From an uncultured Pseudomonadota bacterium (GTDB lineage: Bacteria > Pseudomonadota > Alphaproteobacteria > Rs-D84), in assembly GCA_947306185.1 (NCBI GenBank), contig CAMZFU010000001.1:39821-103820 (forward strand): DNA of 64,000 nt, read 5' to 3'. Shown one piece after another: positions 44,081 through 53,024 of this stretch. The first letter of the stretch is position 1. Each line of letters starts with the position of its first letter. A model generated the notes under the pieces. That model was given only the letters and a program-made list of their open reading frames with translations, was not told the DNA's origin and searched no databases. The position numbers and the translations under genes were made by a program.

Positions 44081-46387
44081 ATGAAATGGACTTTTGATTG
44101 GTTACAAGATTATTTGAAAACGAATTTATCTGCATCTGAAATTGCGGATATGCTTACCCGCACCGGATTGGAAGTCGAAGATTTAATTGCACCGGTTGCA
44201 CCAATTGCGGCAAAAATCGTTGAATGTCGCCCACATGAAAACAGCGACCATTTGCATGTGTTAATGGTTGATGATGGTTCAGGTACCCTGCGCCAGGTTG
44301 TATGCGGTGCACCAAATGTACGTGTTGGTTTAATATCTGCATTGGCAATTCCTGGTTGTGTTATCGAAGGTCATGAAATACAAAGTGGTAAACTGCGTGG
44401 TGTATTGTCTGATGGTATGATGTGCAGTGGTCGCGAACTGGGCGTAAATGATGACCACAGTGGTATTATCGAATTGCCAGAAGATACAGAAATAGGCAGT
44501 GCGGTTATTGAATGCCCAACGATTTTTGATGCAGGCATTACACCAAACCGTCCGGACTATTTGGCTGTGCGTGGTGTTGCACGTGATTTGTCTGCGGCCG
44601 GTGCGGGTGAATATATTGCGCCACAAGATGACACGTTCGAGATATCTGGCAAGGCGCGTAATGTTAATATAAAAACAGATAAGTGCCGTGCATATAAATT
44701 GGCGGAAATTCACGGTATATCAATGGCCAAAAGTTGTGATAAAATTGCATCACGCCTTGCCGCGATTGGTATAAACCCAAAAAATGCGCCAATTGATGCG
44801 ACGAATTATATTTGCTATGATATGGCGCAACCTATGCATTGTTTTGATGCCGATGAAATACATGGCGATATAATTGTTCGTCTTGCGAATGCCGGCGAAG
44901 AATTTACCGACCTGTTTGGCAATAAACACGAATTGCACGATAAGGACATAGTTATTGCAGATGCCGATGGTATATTGGCATTGGCCGGTGTTGTTGGTGG
45001 TGCACGTGGTATGACAACCGATAACACAAAAAATATTATATTGGAAAGTGCATATTTTGACCCGGTTTGTGTCCGTAAAACCGCAAAACGTTTGGGCATA
45101 TCAACCGATGCATCATACAGATATGAACGTGGAATTGACCCAACAATTACAGGTCCCGCATTGATGTGCACGGTAAAGATTATAACTGATGCGTGTGGTG
45201 GCAATGTTATTGGGTACAATGCGGCGGGTATTGATACACCATTGAACCCAGAAATAGATTTTGCACCAGATGTATTTTTCAAGAAAACCGGTATAGAAAT
45301 GCCAATTGATGAAATGCAAAACATTTTATTGCGCTTGGGATATACCGGAAAAATGGACGGAAAGTCGTGGAAAATCACCGCACCAAATTCACGTGTAGAT
45401 GTTCAGATTCCTGAAACAGTCGTTGCAGATTTAATACGTATATACGGTTATGATAAGGTAGGATTAAATTATGTTCCTGAAAAAGTCGTTCCTGTGGAAC
45501 ATAACAATCTTAATATACCGCTTAAAGAAAAATTGGCCGCGCGTGGATTAAACGAATCAATTACATTTGGTTTTGGTAATTCGCGTGTCGAAGAAATATT
45601 AACAAATAAACCAATTATTCGTATCGCTAATCCTATAATTGTTGATTTAGATACGGCGCGTAATGGTTTGTTGGGGAATTTATTAATTGCGGTGTCAAAC
45701 AATGAAAAACGTGGATATCCAGATTTGAACTTGTTCGAATTGGGAACCGTATTTGATGGCGATATTCCGAACGAACAACATACCGGAATATGTATTGTTC
45801 GCAGTGGCGTAACATCACCAAAGCATTGGCAAAAGCGCAATCGTTCGGTTGATATATACGATGTTAAATCAGATATAGTTTCATTATTAAACGGTCAGAA
45901 TTTTACCATTGAAACGGAAAATCCGCCACTTTGGGCACACCCATATCGTTATGGTGCGCTGTACCAGGGTAAAAAGAAATTGGCGGAATTTGGCGAATTG
46001 CATCCATCCGTTGCCAAGAAATTAAAGATAAAAACCAATGTGGTTATTGGCATTGTTGAAAATATCGACGCCCTGCCCCGCCCGACGGTAAAGCGAAAAT
46101 CGATAAAACTTGGTGAATTTCAACCGGTAACACGTGATTTTGCGTTTATTGTGCCAAACGATTTTCCGGCGGCAAAGTTGGTTGCGGCAGCACAAGGCGC
46201 GTCCAACCTGATATCCGACGTGGTTGTGTTTGATTCATTTGAAATGCCGGATGGCCAGAAATCTGTGGCGTTCACGACAACTATCATTCCGACCGAAAAG
46301 ATGTCCGAAGACGATTTGGCAAAATTACATAGCGATATAATCGCGGCGGTTGAAAAGAAATGCCCGGCAAAGGTTCGCGATAAATAG
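44081..46387 (+). CDS. pheT: Phenylalanyl-tRNA synthetase beta subunit
   Basis: 768 residues in the usual order: N-terminal MKWTFDWLQDYLKTNLSASE, the tRNA-binding (EMAP-like) domain near 50-150 with QVVCGAPNVRVG, the B3/B4 editing domain, B5 near 390-470, the catalytic-like B6/B7 fold, and the anticodon-binding FDX-ACB end (ALPRPTVKRK to AAVEKKCPAKVR). It makes the heterotetramer with PheS. GGGGACGAAA ribosome site. A promoter for tRNA-Val starts just after the stop. Confidence 0.95.
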   Translation: MKWTFDWLQDYLKTNLSASEIADMLTRTGLEVEDLIAPVAPIAAKIVECRPHENSDHLHVLMVDDGSGTLRQVVCGAPNVRVGLISALAIPGCVIEGHEIQSGKLRGVLSDGMMCSGRELGVNDDHSGIIELPEDTEIGSAVIECPTIFDAGITPNRPDYLAVRGVARDLSAAGAGEYIAPQDDTFEISGKARNVNIKTDKCRAYKLAEIHGISMAKSCDKIASRLAAIGINPKNAPIDATNYICYDMAQPMHCFDADEIHGDIIVRLANAGEEFTDLFGNKHELHDKDIVIADADGILALAGVVGGARGMTTDNTKNIILESAYFDPVCVRKTAKRLGISTDASYRYERGIDPTITGPALMCTVKIITDACGGNVIGYNAAGIDTPLNPEIDFAPDVFFKKTGIEMPIDEMQNILLRLGYTGKMDGKSWKITAPNSRVDVQIPETVVADLIRIYGYDKVGLNYVPEKVVPVEHNNLNIPLKEKLAARGLNESITFGFGNSRVEEILTNKPIIRIANPIIVDLDTARNGLLGNLLIAVSNNEKRGYPDLNLFELGTVFDGDIPNEQHTGICIVRSGVTSPKHWQKRNRSVDIYDVKSDIVSLLNGQNFTIETENPPLWAHPYRYGALYQGKKKLAEFGELHPSVAKKLKIKTNVVIGIVENIDALPRPTVKRKSIKLGEFQPVTRDFAFIVPNDFPAAKLVAAAQGASNLISDVVVFDSFEMPDGQKSVAFTTTIIPTEKMSEDDLAKLHSDIIAAVEKKCPAKVRDK

Positions 46388-46403
46388 TTGTTATACTAAA
46401 TCC

Positions 46404-46431
46404 TTGCAATCGTCAAATTCTTTGTTATAAT
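46404..46431 (+). promoter_or_regulatory. tRNA-Val promoter
   Basis: -35 TTGCAA (46404-46409), 16-base spacer, perfect extended -10 TGTTATAAT (46423-46431). Transcription would begin about 6 bases before the tRNA. Confidence 0.75.
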
Positions 46432-46443
46432 GGCGGTTGCCTT

Positions 46444-46520
46444 GGGTGGTTAGCTCAGTTGGTTAGAGCGTTACGTTGACATCGTAAAGGTCGTTGGTTC
46501 GAGTCCAATACCACCCACCA
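46444..46520 (+). tRNA. tRNA-Val (GAC), CCA encoded
   Basis: 77-base cloverleaf: acceptor GGGTGGT with ACCACCC, anticodon stem TTACG/CGTAA around TTGACAT (anticodon GAC), T-arm GGTTCGAGTCC, CCA at the end. Confidence 0.96.
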
Positions 46521-46545
46521 TTATAAATTAGGAATAAAAAGTACA

Positions 46546-46563
46546 ATGCGAATGCAAAAATAA
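46546..46563 (+). CDS. Possible metG leader peptide (5 codons)
   Basis: ATG CGA ATG CAA AAA then TAA, with two Met codons, lies between tRNA-Val and the alternative hairpins upstream of metG. The gap to the antiterminator (from 46580) is longer than in the ileS leader and the ribosome site is weak, so this may be chance. Confidence 0.25.
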   Translation: MRMQK

Positions 46564-46579
46564 TTTTCAACATAAACTA

Positions 46580-46621
46580 AAACGGGATTCTTTGGGACGC
46601 CCCGTTTGGCGTCCATTTTTC
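46580..46621 (+). promoter_or_regulatory. metG attenuator with two competing hairpins
   Basis: Terminator stem GGACGCC (46595-46601) with GGCGTCC (46608-46614) followed by ATTTTT. An earlier strand, AAACGGG (46580-46586), can instead pair with CCCGTTT (46601-46607), which forms the loop and end of the terminator stem. The two cannot coexist. The terminator ends 20 bases before the metG ATG. Confidence 0.6.
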
Positions 46622-46640
46622 GTAAAAGGACGGGCAAAAA

Positions 46641-48260
46641 ATGAGTGAAAAATATCTTATAACATCGGCATTACCATATGTTAATAATCAGTTGCATATT
46701 GGGCATCTTATTGGTTGTTTATTACCAAGTGATGTTTATGCGCGTTTTTGCCGTGCGATGGGACGCGATGTTTTATATATTGGTGGTTCCGATGAACATG
46801 GTACAACGTCTGAAATTGGCGCAACACGCGAAAATATGCCTGTGGAAGAATATGTTGAAAAATATCGCGCAAAGCATTTGGATGCAGTGCGTGATTTCAA
46901 ATTGTCTTTCAATTTATATGGTCGTACACATACCGCGCAGCATGAAAAACTGATGCACGAATTGTTTAACCGTCTTGATTCATTGGGCATGATAGAAGAA
47001 AAGGCATCTATGCAGCCATATTCTGTAAATGAAAAGAAATTCTTGGCGGACCGTTATGTTATCGGTACATGTCCGTTTTGCGGATATGAAAAGGCATATG
47101 GAAACGAATGTGAAAAATGTGGTGCGTCATTAGATCCTTCTGATTTGAAAAATCCGCATAGTGCAATTGACCCTTCATCACCAGTTGAAATGCGCGAAAC
47201 CAAGCATCTGTATTTTAGACTTAGCAAGATGCAGGATAAATTACGTGCATGGATAAATTCTCGGCAAGGATGGCCAAAAACCGCAATTAAAATTGCGAAC
47301 AAATGGTTGGACGAAGGATTACATGATAACCCAATCACACGTGATTTAAAATGGGGTATTTCGGTAAATAAACCCGGATATGAAAATAAAGTTTTCTATG
47401 TATGGTTTGATGCACCGTGGGGTTATGTTTCTATTTCACAAATTGCGACACCGGATTGGGCGTCATGGTGGAAAAACCCAGATTGTCATTACACACAGTT
47501 TATGGCCAAAGATAATGTATCTTTCCATTCGGTGTTTTTTCCTGCCCAAGAATTGGCAATGGATGATAATTGGAAAACAGTTGATGTGTTGAAAGGTCAA
47601 AACTTTCTGAACTTTAATGGTGCAAAAATTTCCAAATCGACTGGTAATGGAATATTTTTGGACGAGGCATTATCAATCGCGCCAAGCGATTGTTGGCGGT
47701 ATGCATTGCTCGCATCTGCGCCTGAAACAGATGATACAGATTTTACAATGACGCGTTTCGCCGAAATTGTGAACAAAGATTTGAACGGGTTGTTGGGCAA
47801 CTTTGTTTCACGTGTGTGTAAATTATCCGCCAAGAATTTTGGTGATGTCGTGCCAAATGCGGGTGCGCGTGATGCGGAACTTGATGGTCGCATAAACGAA
47901 AAATTGGCGGAATTAACCAGTGCATTAGAGGCATGTGAATTCCGTAAAACGATAACCGCATTACGTGATATTTATGGTATTGCAAATGAATATATGACAT
48001 TAAAAGAACCGTGGACATTGGTTAAAAATGGCGATATGGATGGCGCGGCCGCAGTGCTAAACGAATGCTTTCAAATGATAGATTTATTTGCGCGTGTATC
48101 TGCGCCGATTATTCCGGATGCAGCGGAAAAGATTAAGAATATATTTGCCGGCGAACATGATTTATCTTGGCCACGCGAATACGAACACAGAATTGCAAAT
48201 GGTGAAAAATTCACGGTTCCAGAAAACTTGTTCAATCGTATTGAATTAGACAAGGAATAA
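46641..48260 (+). CDS. metG: Methionyl-tRNA synthetase
   Basis: 539 residues of class I MetRS with the HIGH-type NNQLHIGHLIGCLLP near 15, a zinc module CPFCGYEKAYGNECEKCGAS near 143 and KISKSTGNG near 329 as KMSKS. The C-terminal tRNA-binding/dimer domain of long forms is absent, so it is the short monomeric type. The AAAAGGACGGGCAAAAA ribosome site precedes the ATG. It is downstream of tRNA-Val and the attenuator-like hairpins. Confidence 0.95.
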   Translation: MSEKYLITSALPYVNNQLHIGHLIGCLLPSDVYARFCRAMGRDVLYIGGSDEHGTTSEIGATRENMPVEEYVEKYRAKHLDAVRDFKLSFNLYGRTHTAQHEKLMHELFNRLDSLGMIEEKASMQPYSVNEKKFLADRYVIGTCPFCGYEKAYGNECEKCGASLDPSDLKNPHSAIDPSSPVEMRETKHLYFRLSKMQDKLRAWINSRQGWPKTAIKIANKWLDEGLHDNPITRDLKWGISVNKPGYENKVFYVWFDAPWGYVSISQIATPDWASWWKNPDCHYTQFMAKDNVSFHSVFFPAQELAMDDNWKTVDVLKGQNFLNFNGAKISKSTGNGIFLDEALSIAPSDCWRYALLASAPETDDTDFTMTRFAEIVNKDLNGLLGNFVSRVCKLSAKNFGDVVPNAGARDAELDGRINEKLAELTSALEACEFRKTITALRDIYGIANEYMTLKEPWTLVKNGDMDGAAAVLNECFQMIDLFARVSAPIIPDAAEKIKNIFAGEHDLSWPREYEHRIANGEKFTVPENLFNRIELDKE

Positions 48261-48306
48261 AATAAATCATGGGAGAGAGATGTAGTTTAATAAAAGGATA
48301 AAGACT

Positions 48307-48642
48307 ATGTCGCAAAATATCAAATATACAACATACACGGTGACATCATATATGGGCAATGACGTGCCCCCAAAAAAGACATTTAGTGAATTAGAAATTC
48401 AAGAAATGATAAGATATGTGCAAGAACAAAATAAATCTGGAATTTATATGGAAGTAACCAAAACGACAATAACAATGAATTATCATTTGTCAAAAAGTGG
48501 GTTCCGCCGGTTAAAACAACAAAAAGCACCCGAATCCCACAAACCACATAAAAAGATTTATCGTATAGCAAGTTACTGTGGAATTGATGAACCCAAATCA
48601 CCAAATGCGGGATTCTTTGATTTTATTGGCTATCAACGTTAA
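48307..48642 (+). CDS. Hypothetical protein, 111 aa
   Basis: Starts MSQNIKYTTYTVTSYMGNDV after AAAAGGATAAAGACT. The fold is predicted alpha+beta and the C-terminus is rich in Lys and Pro. No family recognised. It starts a run of three unknown genes between metG and queH. A weak resemblance of its first 50 residues (tyrosine-rich beta strand, helix, then an E-x-TITMN strand) to the next gene (48659) suggests distant paralogy. Confidence 0.6.
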   Translation: MSQNIKYTTYTVTSYMGNDVPPKKTFSELEIQEMIRYVQEQNKSGIYMEVTKTTITMNYHLSKSGFRRLKQQKAPESHKPHKKIYRIASYCGIDEPKSPNAGFFDFIGYQR

Positions 48643-48658
48643 TACAAAGGGATAAAAA

Positions 48659-49258
48659 ATGGAAAGTGTTGTAAAATATTATATGCGCGTGACCGGTCCG
48701 TGTACACCATGTAACAGTGGTCCCAGACAAGAAGTATATTCTTTTGAAGATGTGAAAAAATTTGTTGCATGTTATTCTGCATCAATGCCATATACGGTTG
48801 AATTAGAACGAATTGTTTATACTGTTAATACCGATGCAATGGTCAAGGTTGAACGCAGTACACTTGGGCAATCATATAGTATAAACGGACATCCAATAAC
48901 CAACAAAGAAACAACAGATTATCTTAGATTTTTTGTTGGTGATAGATTAATTCACGCGATAGATATCAGAAACTTTTTGAATGAACAATATCGTTCAACA
49001 ATTAACTTTGATGCCACAAACGAAAATAGAGCGGTCATGTTAGATAATGTCCAGACGCAGATAAAAATGGATAATGAAAAATTACATACAAACATATGGA
49101 AAAAAACACCACCACCAAGTTTCGTACGTTGGCACTATTTGACGCACAAAGATATTTTCGTAGATAGGAACCTGAAAAAACTTTATGGATATGGCAAAGG
49201 AAAAATACCTGTGACATTAATACAATTATTCAATAAAAAAGTTGAACACGTAAAATAA
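48659..49258 (+). CDS. Hypothetical protein, 199 aa
   Basis: Starts MESVVKYYMRVTGPCTPCNS. A CTPC motif near residue 14 is redox-like, but the rest does not resemble a thioredoxin. Residues 65-85 are beta-rich, the end is basic. A ribosome site AAAGGGATAAAA precedes the ATG and it is 16 bases after the previous gene. Function unknown. Confidence 0.6.
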   Translation: MESVVKYYMRVTGPCTPCNSGPRQEVYSFEDVKKFVACYSASMPYTVELERIVYTVNTDAMVKVERSTLGQSYSINGHPITNKETTDYLRFFVGDRLIHAIDIRNFLNEQYRSTINFDATNENRAVMLDNVQTQIKMDNEKLHTNIWKKTPPPSFVRWHYLTHKDIFVDRNLKKLYGYGKGKIPVTLIQLFNKKVEHVK

Positions 49259-49267
49259 GAGGAAACA

Positions 49268-50023
49268 ATGCAAACAAAAGATTCTGCGAAAATTCCAACG
49301 CCGTTATTTTCTACATCGACGGCGTATAAACATTTGCTGGGGTTACAACGCAATGATAAAGAAAACGCTGTATATGCATTGTTTTTTTATATGGATGGCG
49401 ATGTGTTACAAGTATGGCACGGACGCAATATTGGTATAGAAAAATATCAATTTGAAGATAGCTTTTGCTGTACAGAAGGGTATAATTTATTAAGTAAACA
49501 AAAAGATTACGAAGAATATTTGGGGCCGGATGTTACTGAAAATACCAAGACGTCAGATGCGTTCAAAAAAGAAATTGCACTGTTTAATTCCGCATATAAT
49601 CCGGAAACAACGACATTATCAAAAAGATTGAAAAGTAATTTCAAATTTGGAAAGTCATGCACCATTATAAAAAATGCGTTTGATGAATATAATCCACTGG
49701 TTATAAAAAAAGACTGCGAAGATTCGGTTGTTGTGGATGGCTGTGCACCGATATTTTCCAGTTGTGCAAGTTTCGCCAGTAATAGTTCGTGCATTTACAT
49801 TTATGAATTGCGTTTAATAAAAACGGTCAGTGATATTCCAGACCTTTATTTTATTCGTCCATGTGTACAAATATCGTTGTTTAAAAACGCTGGCGATGCG
49901 GATAAATATTTTCAGAATTCAAACCAAGAAAGTCAAATGTTCCAAGAACACCGGTTGTATCCTGGGGTGCTAAAAATTGCAAATCCTGCAATTAAACGGT
50001 TCGAAAATTATATCGGACGGTAA
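49268..50023 (+). CDS. Hypothetical protein, 251 aa
   Basis: Starts MQTKDSAKIPTPLFSTSTAY after AGAGGAAACA, 9 bases after the previous gene. Predicted alpha/beta and soluble. A Cys-rich patch (CAPIFSSCASFASNSSC) lies near 159 and a YIYELRLIKT strand near 176. Looks like a lineage-specific protein. The gene order implies co-transcription with its two upstream neighbours and queH. Confidence 0.6.
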   Translation: MQTKDSAKIPTPLFSTSTAYKHLLGLQRNDKENAVYALFFYMDGDVLQVWHGRNIGIEKYQFEDSFCCTEGYNLLSKQKDYEEYLGPDVTENTKTSDAFKKEIALFNSAYNPETTTLSKRLKSNFKFGKSCTIIKNAFDEYNPLVIKKDCEDSVVVDGCAPIFSSCASFASNSSCIYIYELRLIKTVSDIPDLYFIRPCVQISLFKNAGDADKYFQNSNQESQMFQEHRLYPGVLKIANPAIKRFENYIGR

Positions 50024-50033
50024 AGATAAAACA

Positions 50034-50573
50034 ATGGAAAAAATAAAACTTGTTTTGGTATCTTGTTGTGCACCGTGCAGCGCGGGTGCGATAAAGCAAT
50101 TGGCCGATGGCAACATTGCCAATGTTGATGATTTTATTGTTTTATTTTTCAATCCAAATATTTTTCCCGAAGGCGAATATACAAAACGTATGAACGAACA
50201 AATAAAATACTGTAAAAAATTGGGCGTAAAATACGCAATTGGTGAATACGACCATGACGCATGGCGTGCAGCGGTTCGTGGTTTAGAAAACGAACCCGAA
50301 CGCGGGGGCCGGTGCAGTGTTTGCTTTGCATATCGTTTTGAATATGCCAAAAGGTTTGCACGTGAACACGGATATAATGCGGTTGCAAGTGTGCTTGGTG
50401 TATCGCGCCACAAAGACCAGCACCAGGTTGACATCGCGGCCGAATCTGTATTGGACAAAATAAAGTATTTTCCAATTAAATGGGATGAAAAATTACGCCA
50501 GGAAATCAACCGCGAATCTGATTTTTACCGTCAAAATTATTGCGGTTGCGAATTCAGTATTCGCAAAGTATAA
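50034..50573 (+). CDS. queH: Epoxyqueuosine reductase QueH
   Basis: QueH (DUF208) performs the last step of queuosine synthesis, reducing epoxyqueuosine in tRNA. 179 residues from ATG 50034. The longer frame to 49977 overlaps the previous gene. Motifs LVSCCAPCSAGA near 8 and GGRCSVCFAYRFEYAKRFA near 89 (iron-sulfur Cys), SRHKDQHQVD near 124 and FYRQNYCGCEFSIR at the end, all diagnostic. It replaces QueG in many bacteria. Confidence 0.93.
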   Translation: MEKIKLVLVSCCAPCSAGAIKQLADGNIANVDDFIVLFFNPNIFPEGEYTKRMNEQIKYCKKLGVKYAIGEYDHDAWRAAVRGLENEPERGGRCSVCFAYRFEYAKRFAREHGYNAVASVLGVSRHKDQHQVDIAAESVLDKIKYFPIKWDEKLRQEINRESDFYRQNYCGCEFSIRKV

Positions 50574-50603
50574 TACCCATATAATATAACCAAAGGTGCG
50601 ATT

Positions 50604-51479
50604 ATGTCATCTATACTTGTGTTTCCCGGCCAAGGTTCACAAAGCGTTGGTATGGGGTATGAATTATATAAAAATAACGCCGCGGCGCGTGCCGTTTTTG
50701 ACGAGGTTGATGATGCGTTAAATCAAAAACTGTCGGATATCATTTTTAATGGTCCAATGGAAGATTTAACATTAACAACAAACGTTCAACCGGCGATTAT
50801 GGCAACATCTATTGCGATATTACGTGCATCAGGTGTGGCGCTTACAGAATATGTCGCGGGGCATTCGTTGGGTGAATATACGGCGCTGTGTGCGGCGGGT
50901 GCATTGTCATTGGCGGATACGGCAAAATTATTGCGCCTGCGTGGGGACGCAATGCAACGTGCGATACCATTGGGACATGGTCTAACCGCGGTGATTTTGG
51001 GTTTGGATATAGATGTTGTTCGTGAAATCTGTGCCAAGAACGATTGCGATGTTGCAAACGATAATTCCCCAGGCCAGGTTGTAATTTCCGGCGCGAAAGA
51101 TATTGTTGAAAAAACATTGGAAGACGCCAAATCTGCTGGTGCGCGTCGCGCCATGCCTTTGGCATTGTCTGTACCTGTTCATTGTCGGATTCAGACTCCT
51201 GCGGCGGATGAAATGCGCGCGGCATTAGGAAATACAGAAATAAAAACACCGGTCGCGGCATTAATTTCTAATAAAACATGTGCGCCAATAAAAAATCCGG
51301 ATGAAATACGTGATGCGTTGGTGTATCAAATAACGCATGGGGTGCGTTGGCGTGAAAGTGTTTTGGCGATGCATGGTTTGGGTATAACCGAAACAATAGA
51401 GGTCGGTCCAGGGGCGGTTTTAACCGGATTGACCCCAAGAATCTGTCCAGAGATGGAAGGTAAAAAATTAGAGGTATAA
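50604..51479 (+). CDS. fabD: Malonyl-CoA-ACP transacylase
   Basis: FabD moves malonyl groups to ACP to begin fatty acid elongation. 291 residues: VFPGQGSQSVGMGYEL near 5, the catalytic GHSLGEYTAL near 89 (Ser91), the VKxLRxR-like LRLRGDAMQRA near 113, and SVPVHCRIQTPA near 193 (catalytic His). It precedes fabG in the same operon (51482 between). Confidence 0.95.
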   Translation: MSSILVFPGQGSQSVGMGYELYKNNAAARAVFDEVDDALNQKLSDIIFNGPMEDLTLTTNVQPAIMATSIAILRASGVALTEYVAGHSLGEYTALCAAGALSLADTAKLLRLRGDAMQRAIPLGHGLTAVILGLDIDVVREICAKNDCDVANDNSPGQVVISGAKDIVEKTLEDAKSAGARRAMPLALSVPVHCRIQTPAADEMRAALGNTEIKTPVAALISNKTCAPIKNPDEIRDALVYQITHGVRWRESVLAMHGLGITETIEVGPGAVLTGLTPRICPEMEGKKLEV

Positions 51480-51481
51480 AA

Positions 51482-51739
51482 ATGGCAGATAAGAAAAATG
51501 ATATTAAAAAATATGATATCGGTACATATATTGCTGATGCCATAGTGGAAGTTATAAATTTAGCAAAAGCCAATAATAAAGATTATATTTTTATATACAA
51601 TAATTGGTTCAAAATGACCATTACCCCAACAACGACATTGGATTCCGGTTTGCGTTTATTCTTTTCAAAATCCATGTCGCAAAAAAACTTGGCAATGGGG
51701 GTTGCAAGAAAAACAATATGCTTAAAATACGAGGAATAA
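51482..51739 (+). CDS. Small hypothetical protein in the fab operon
   Basis: 85 residues, MADKKNDIKKYDIGTYIADA to ARKTICLKYEE. Basic, mixed alpha/beta, no signal peptide. Two bases after fabD and one base before fabG, so co-translated with both. acpP is not present in this operon. This protein is not an ACP because no DSL phosphopantetheine site is seen. Unknown function, possibly a small regulator or fatty-acid-related factor. Confidence 0.65.
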   Translation: MADKKNDIKKYDIGTYIADAIVEVINLAKANNKDYIFIYNNWFKMTITPTTTLDSGLRLFFSKSMSQKNLAMGVARKTICLKYEE

Positions 51740-51740
51740 G

Positions 51741-52469
51741 ATGTTTGATTTAACAAATAAAGTTGTTTTAATTACTGGTGCAACAGGTGGTATCGGTGGC
51801 GCAATTGCGCATAAGATGAAAGATGCCGGTGCGACGGTAATTGTGTCTGGACGTAATACAGAAAAATTAAATTCAGAATTTGATGATTCTTTTGTAAAGA
51901 TTGTGTGTGATTTGGCATCCGAAGATGGTGCGGCAAAATTGGTTGCATCTGCGATTGAAAAATGTGGCCATATTGATGTGTTGGTAAATAATGCGGGTAT
52001 CACGGCGGATACATTGATGATGCGTATGACCGATGAACAGTTTGATAATGTGATAAACACAAACCTGCGTTCATGTTTCAAAATGTGCAGAGCTGCAATT
52101 ATGCCGATGATGAAGCAGCGTTTTGGTCGTATCATAAATATGGCATCTATTATCGGTGTTATTGGTGGTCCAGGCCAGGCAAATTATGCGGCAAGTAAGG
52201 GCGGTATGATTGGTATGACAAAATCTATCGCAGCCGAGGTTGCATCGCGTGGTATCACCGCGAATGCCATTGCGCCGGGATTTATTAAAACGCCAATGAC
52301 AGACGTTTTGCCCGAAGAATTGAAGAAAAATTACCTTGCGCAAATACCGGCGGGCCGTTTTGGTGAACCAGAAGATATTGCAAACGCATGTGTATTCTTG
52401 GCAAGTGATGAGGCATCATATATCAATGGCCAAACAATCCACATTAATGGTGGTCTGGGGAGGTTTTAA
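51741..52469 (+). CDS. fabG: 3-oxoacyl-ACP reductase
   Basis: FabG reduces 3-ketoacyl-ACP with NADPH. 242 residues: GATGGIGGAIAHKM near 12 (TGxxxGxG), NNAGITADTLMMR near 83, SIIGVIGGPGQANYAASKGG near 133 with the Ser-Tyr-Lys set, and the C-terminal YINGQTIHINGGLGRF. SDR family. Annotation as FabG is supported by the fabD neighbour. Confidence 0.93.
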   Translation: MFDLTNKVVLITGATGGIGGAIAHKMKDAGATVIVSGRNTEKLNSEFDDSFVKIVCDLASEDGAAKLVASAIEKCGHIDVLVNNAGITADTLMMRMTDEQFDNVINTNLRSCFKMCRAAIMPMMKQRFGRIINMASIIGVIGGPGQANYAASKGGMIGMTKSIAAEVASRGITANAIAPGFIKTPMTDVLPEELKKNYLAQIPAGRFGEPEDIANACVFLASDEASYINGQTIHINGGLGRF

Positions 52470-52471
52470 TT

Positions 52472-53020
52472 ATGAAACCACAAGAATTTAAAATATTACA
52501 AACCGCGCGTCTTGATTTGAAACCATTGGTTGCAACATTTGATTTTGCAAATCATTTGTTTGACGTGATTTCTAACAATTTGGAATTCTTTAAGTATATG
52601 CCGTGGCTGGATATAAAGAATGCGGAACAAGAATTCGATTTCTTGCGCAGTGCAGAAAAAGCATGGAAAAATCAAACCAAAGCAACATATGGATTACATC
52701 TGCGCGAAACTGGTAATTTCATCGGTGTGTGCACTATGTTCAACATAGATTGGGATGATGAAGTTGGCGAAATCGGTTATTGGTTGGATCCACAATATGC
52801 AAAACACGGTTTTATGAGTGAAGCCGTAGATGGTGTTGCAAATGAATTTTTCAATCGTGGTTTTCACCGTATTATAATCAAGGCAAATCCAGAAAATATC
52901 GCTTCGTGCAAGACCGCGGAAAAATGCGGGTTTGAACGCGAAGGTATTATGCGCAGTTGTTCTTTTAATGCTGGATTAAAAGCACGTGAAGATATCGCCA
53001 TGTATGCAAAAATAAGATAA
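52472..53020 (+). CDS. GNAT acetyltransferase, RimJ/RimL-like
   Basis: 182 residues with the GNAT core: LDLKPLVATFDFANHLF at the start, IGVCTMFNIDWDDEVGEIGY near 88 (beta strands 4 and 5), HGFMSEAVDGVANEFF near 111, and ENIASCKTAEKCGFEREG near 140. Closest in pattern to RimJ/RimL-type N-terminal or aminoglycoside acetyltransferases. The substrate cannot be told. It lies 2 bases after fabG. Confidence 0.85.
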   Translation: MKPQEFKILQTARLDLKPLVATFDFANHLFDVISNNLEFFKYMPWLDIKNAEQEFDFLRSAEKAWKNQTKATYGLHLRETGNFIGVCTMFNIDWDDEVGEIGYWLDPQYAKHGFMSEAVDGVANEFFNRGFHRIIIKANPENIASCKTAEKCGFEREGIMRSCSFNAGLKAREDIAMYAKIR

Positions 53021-53024
53021 AGAA

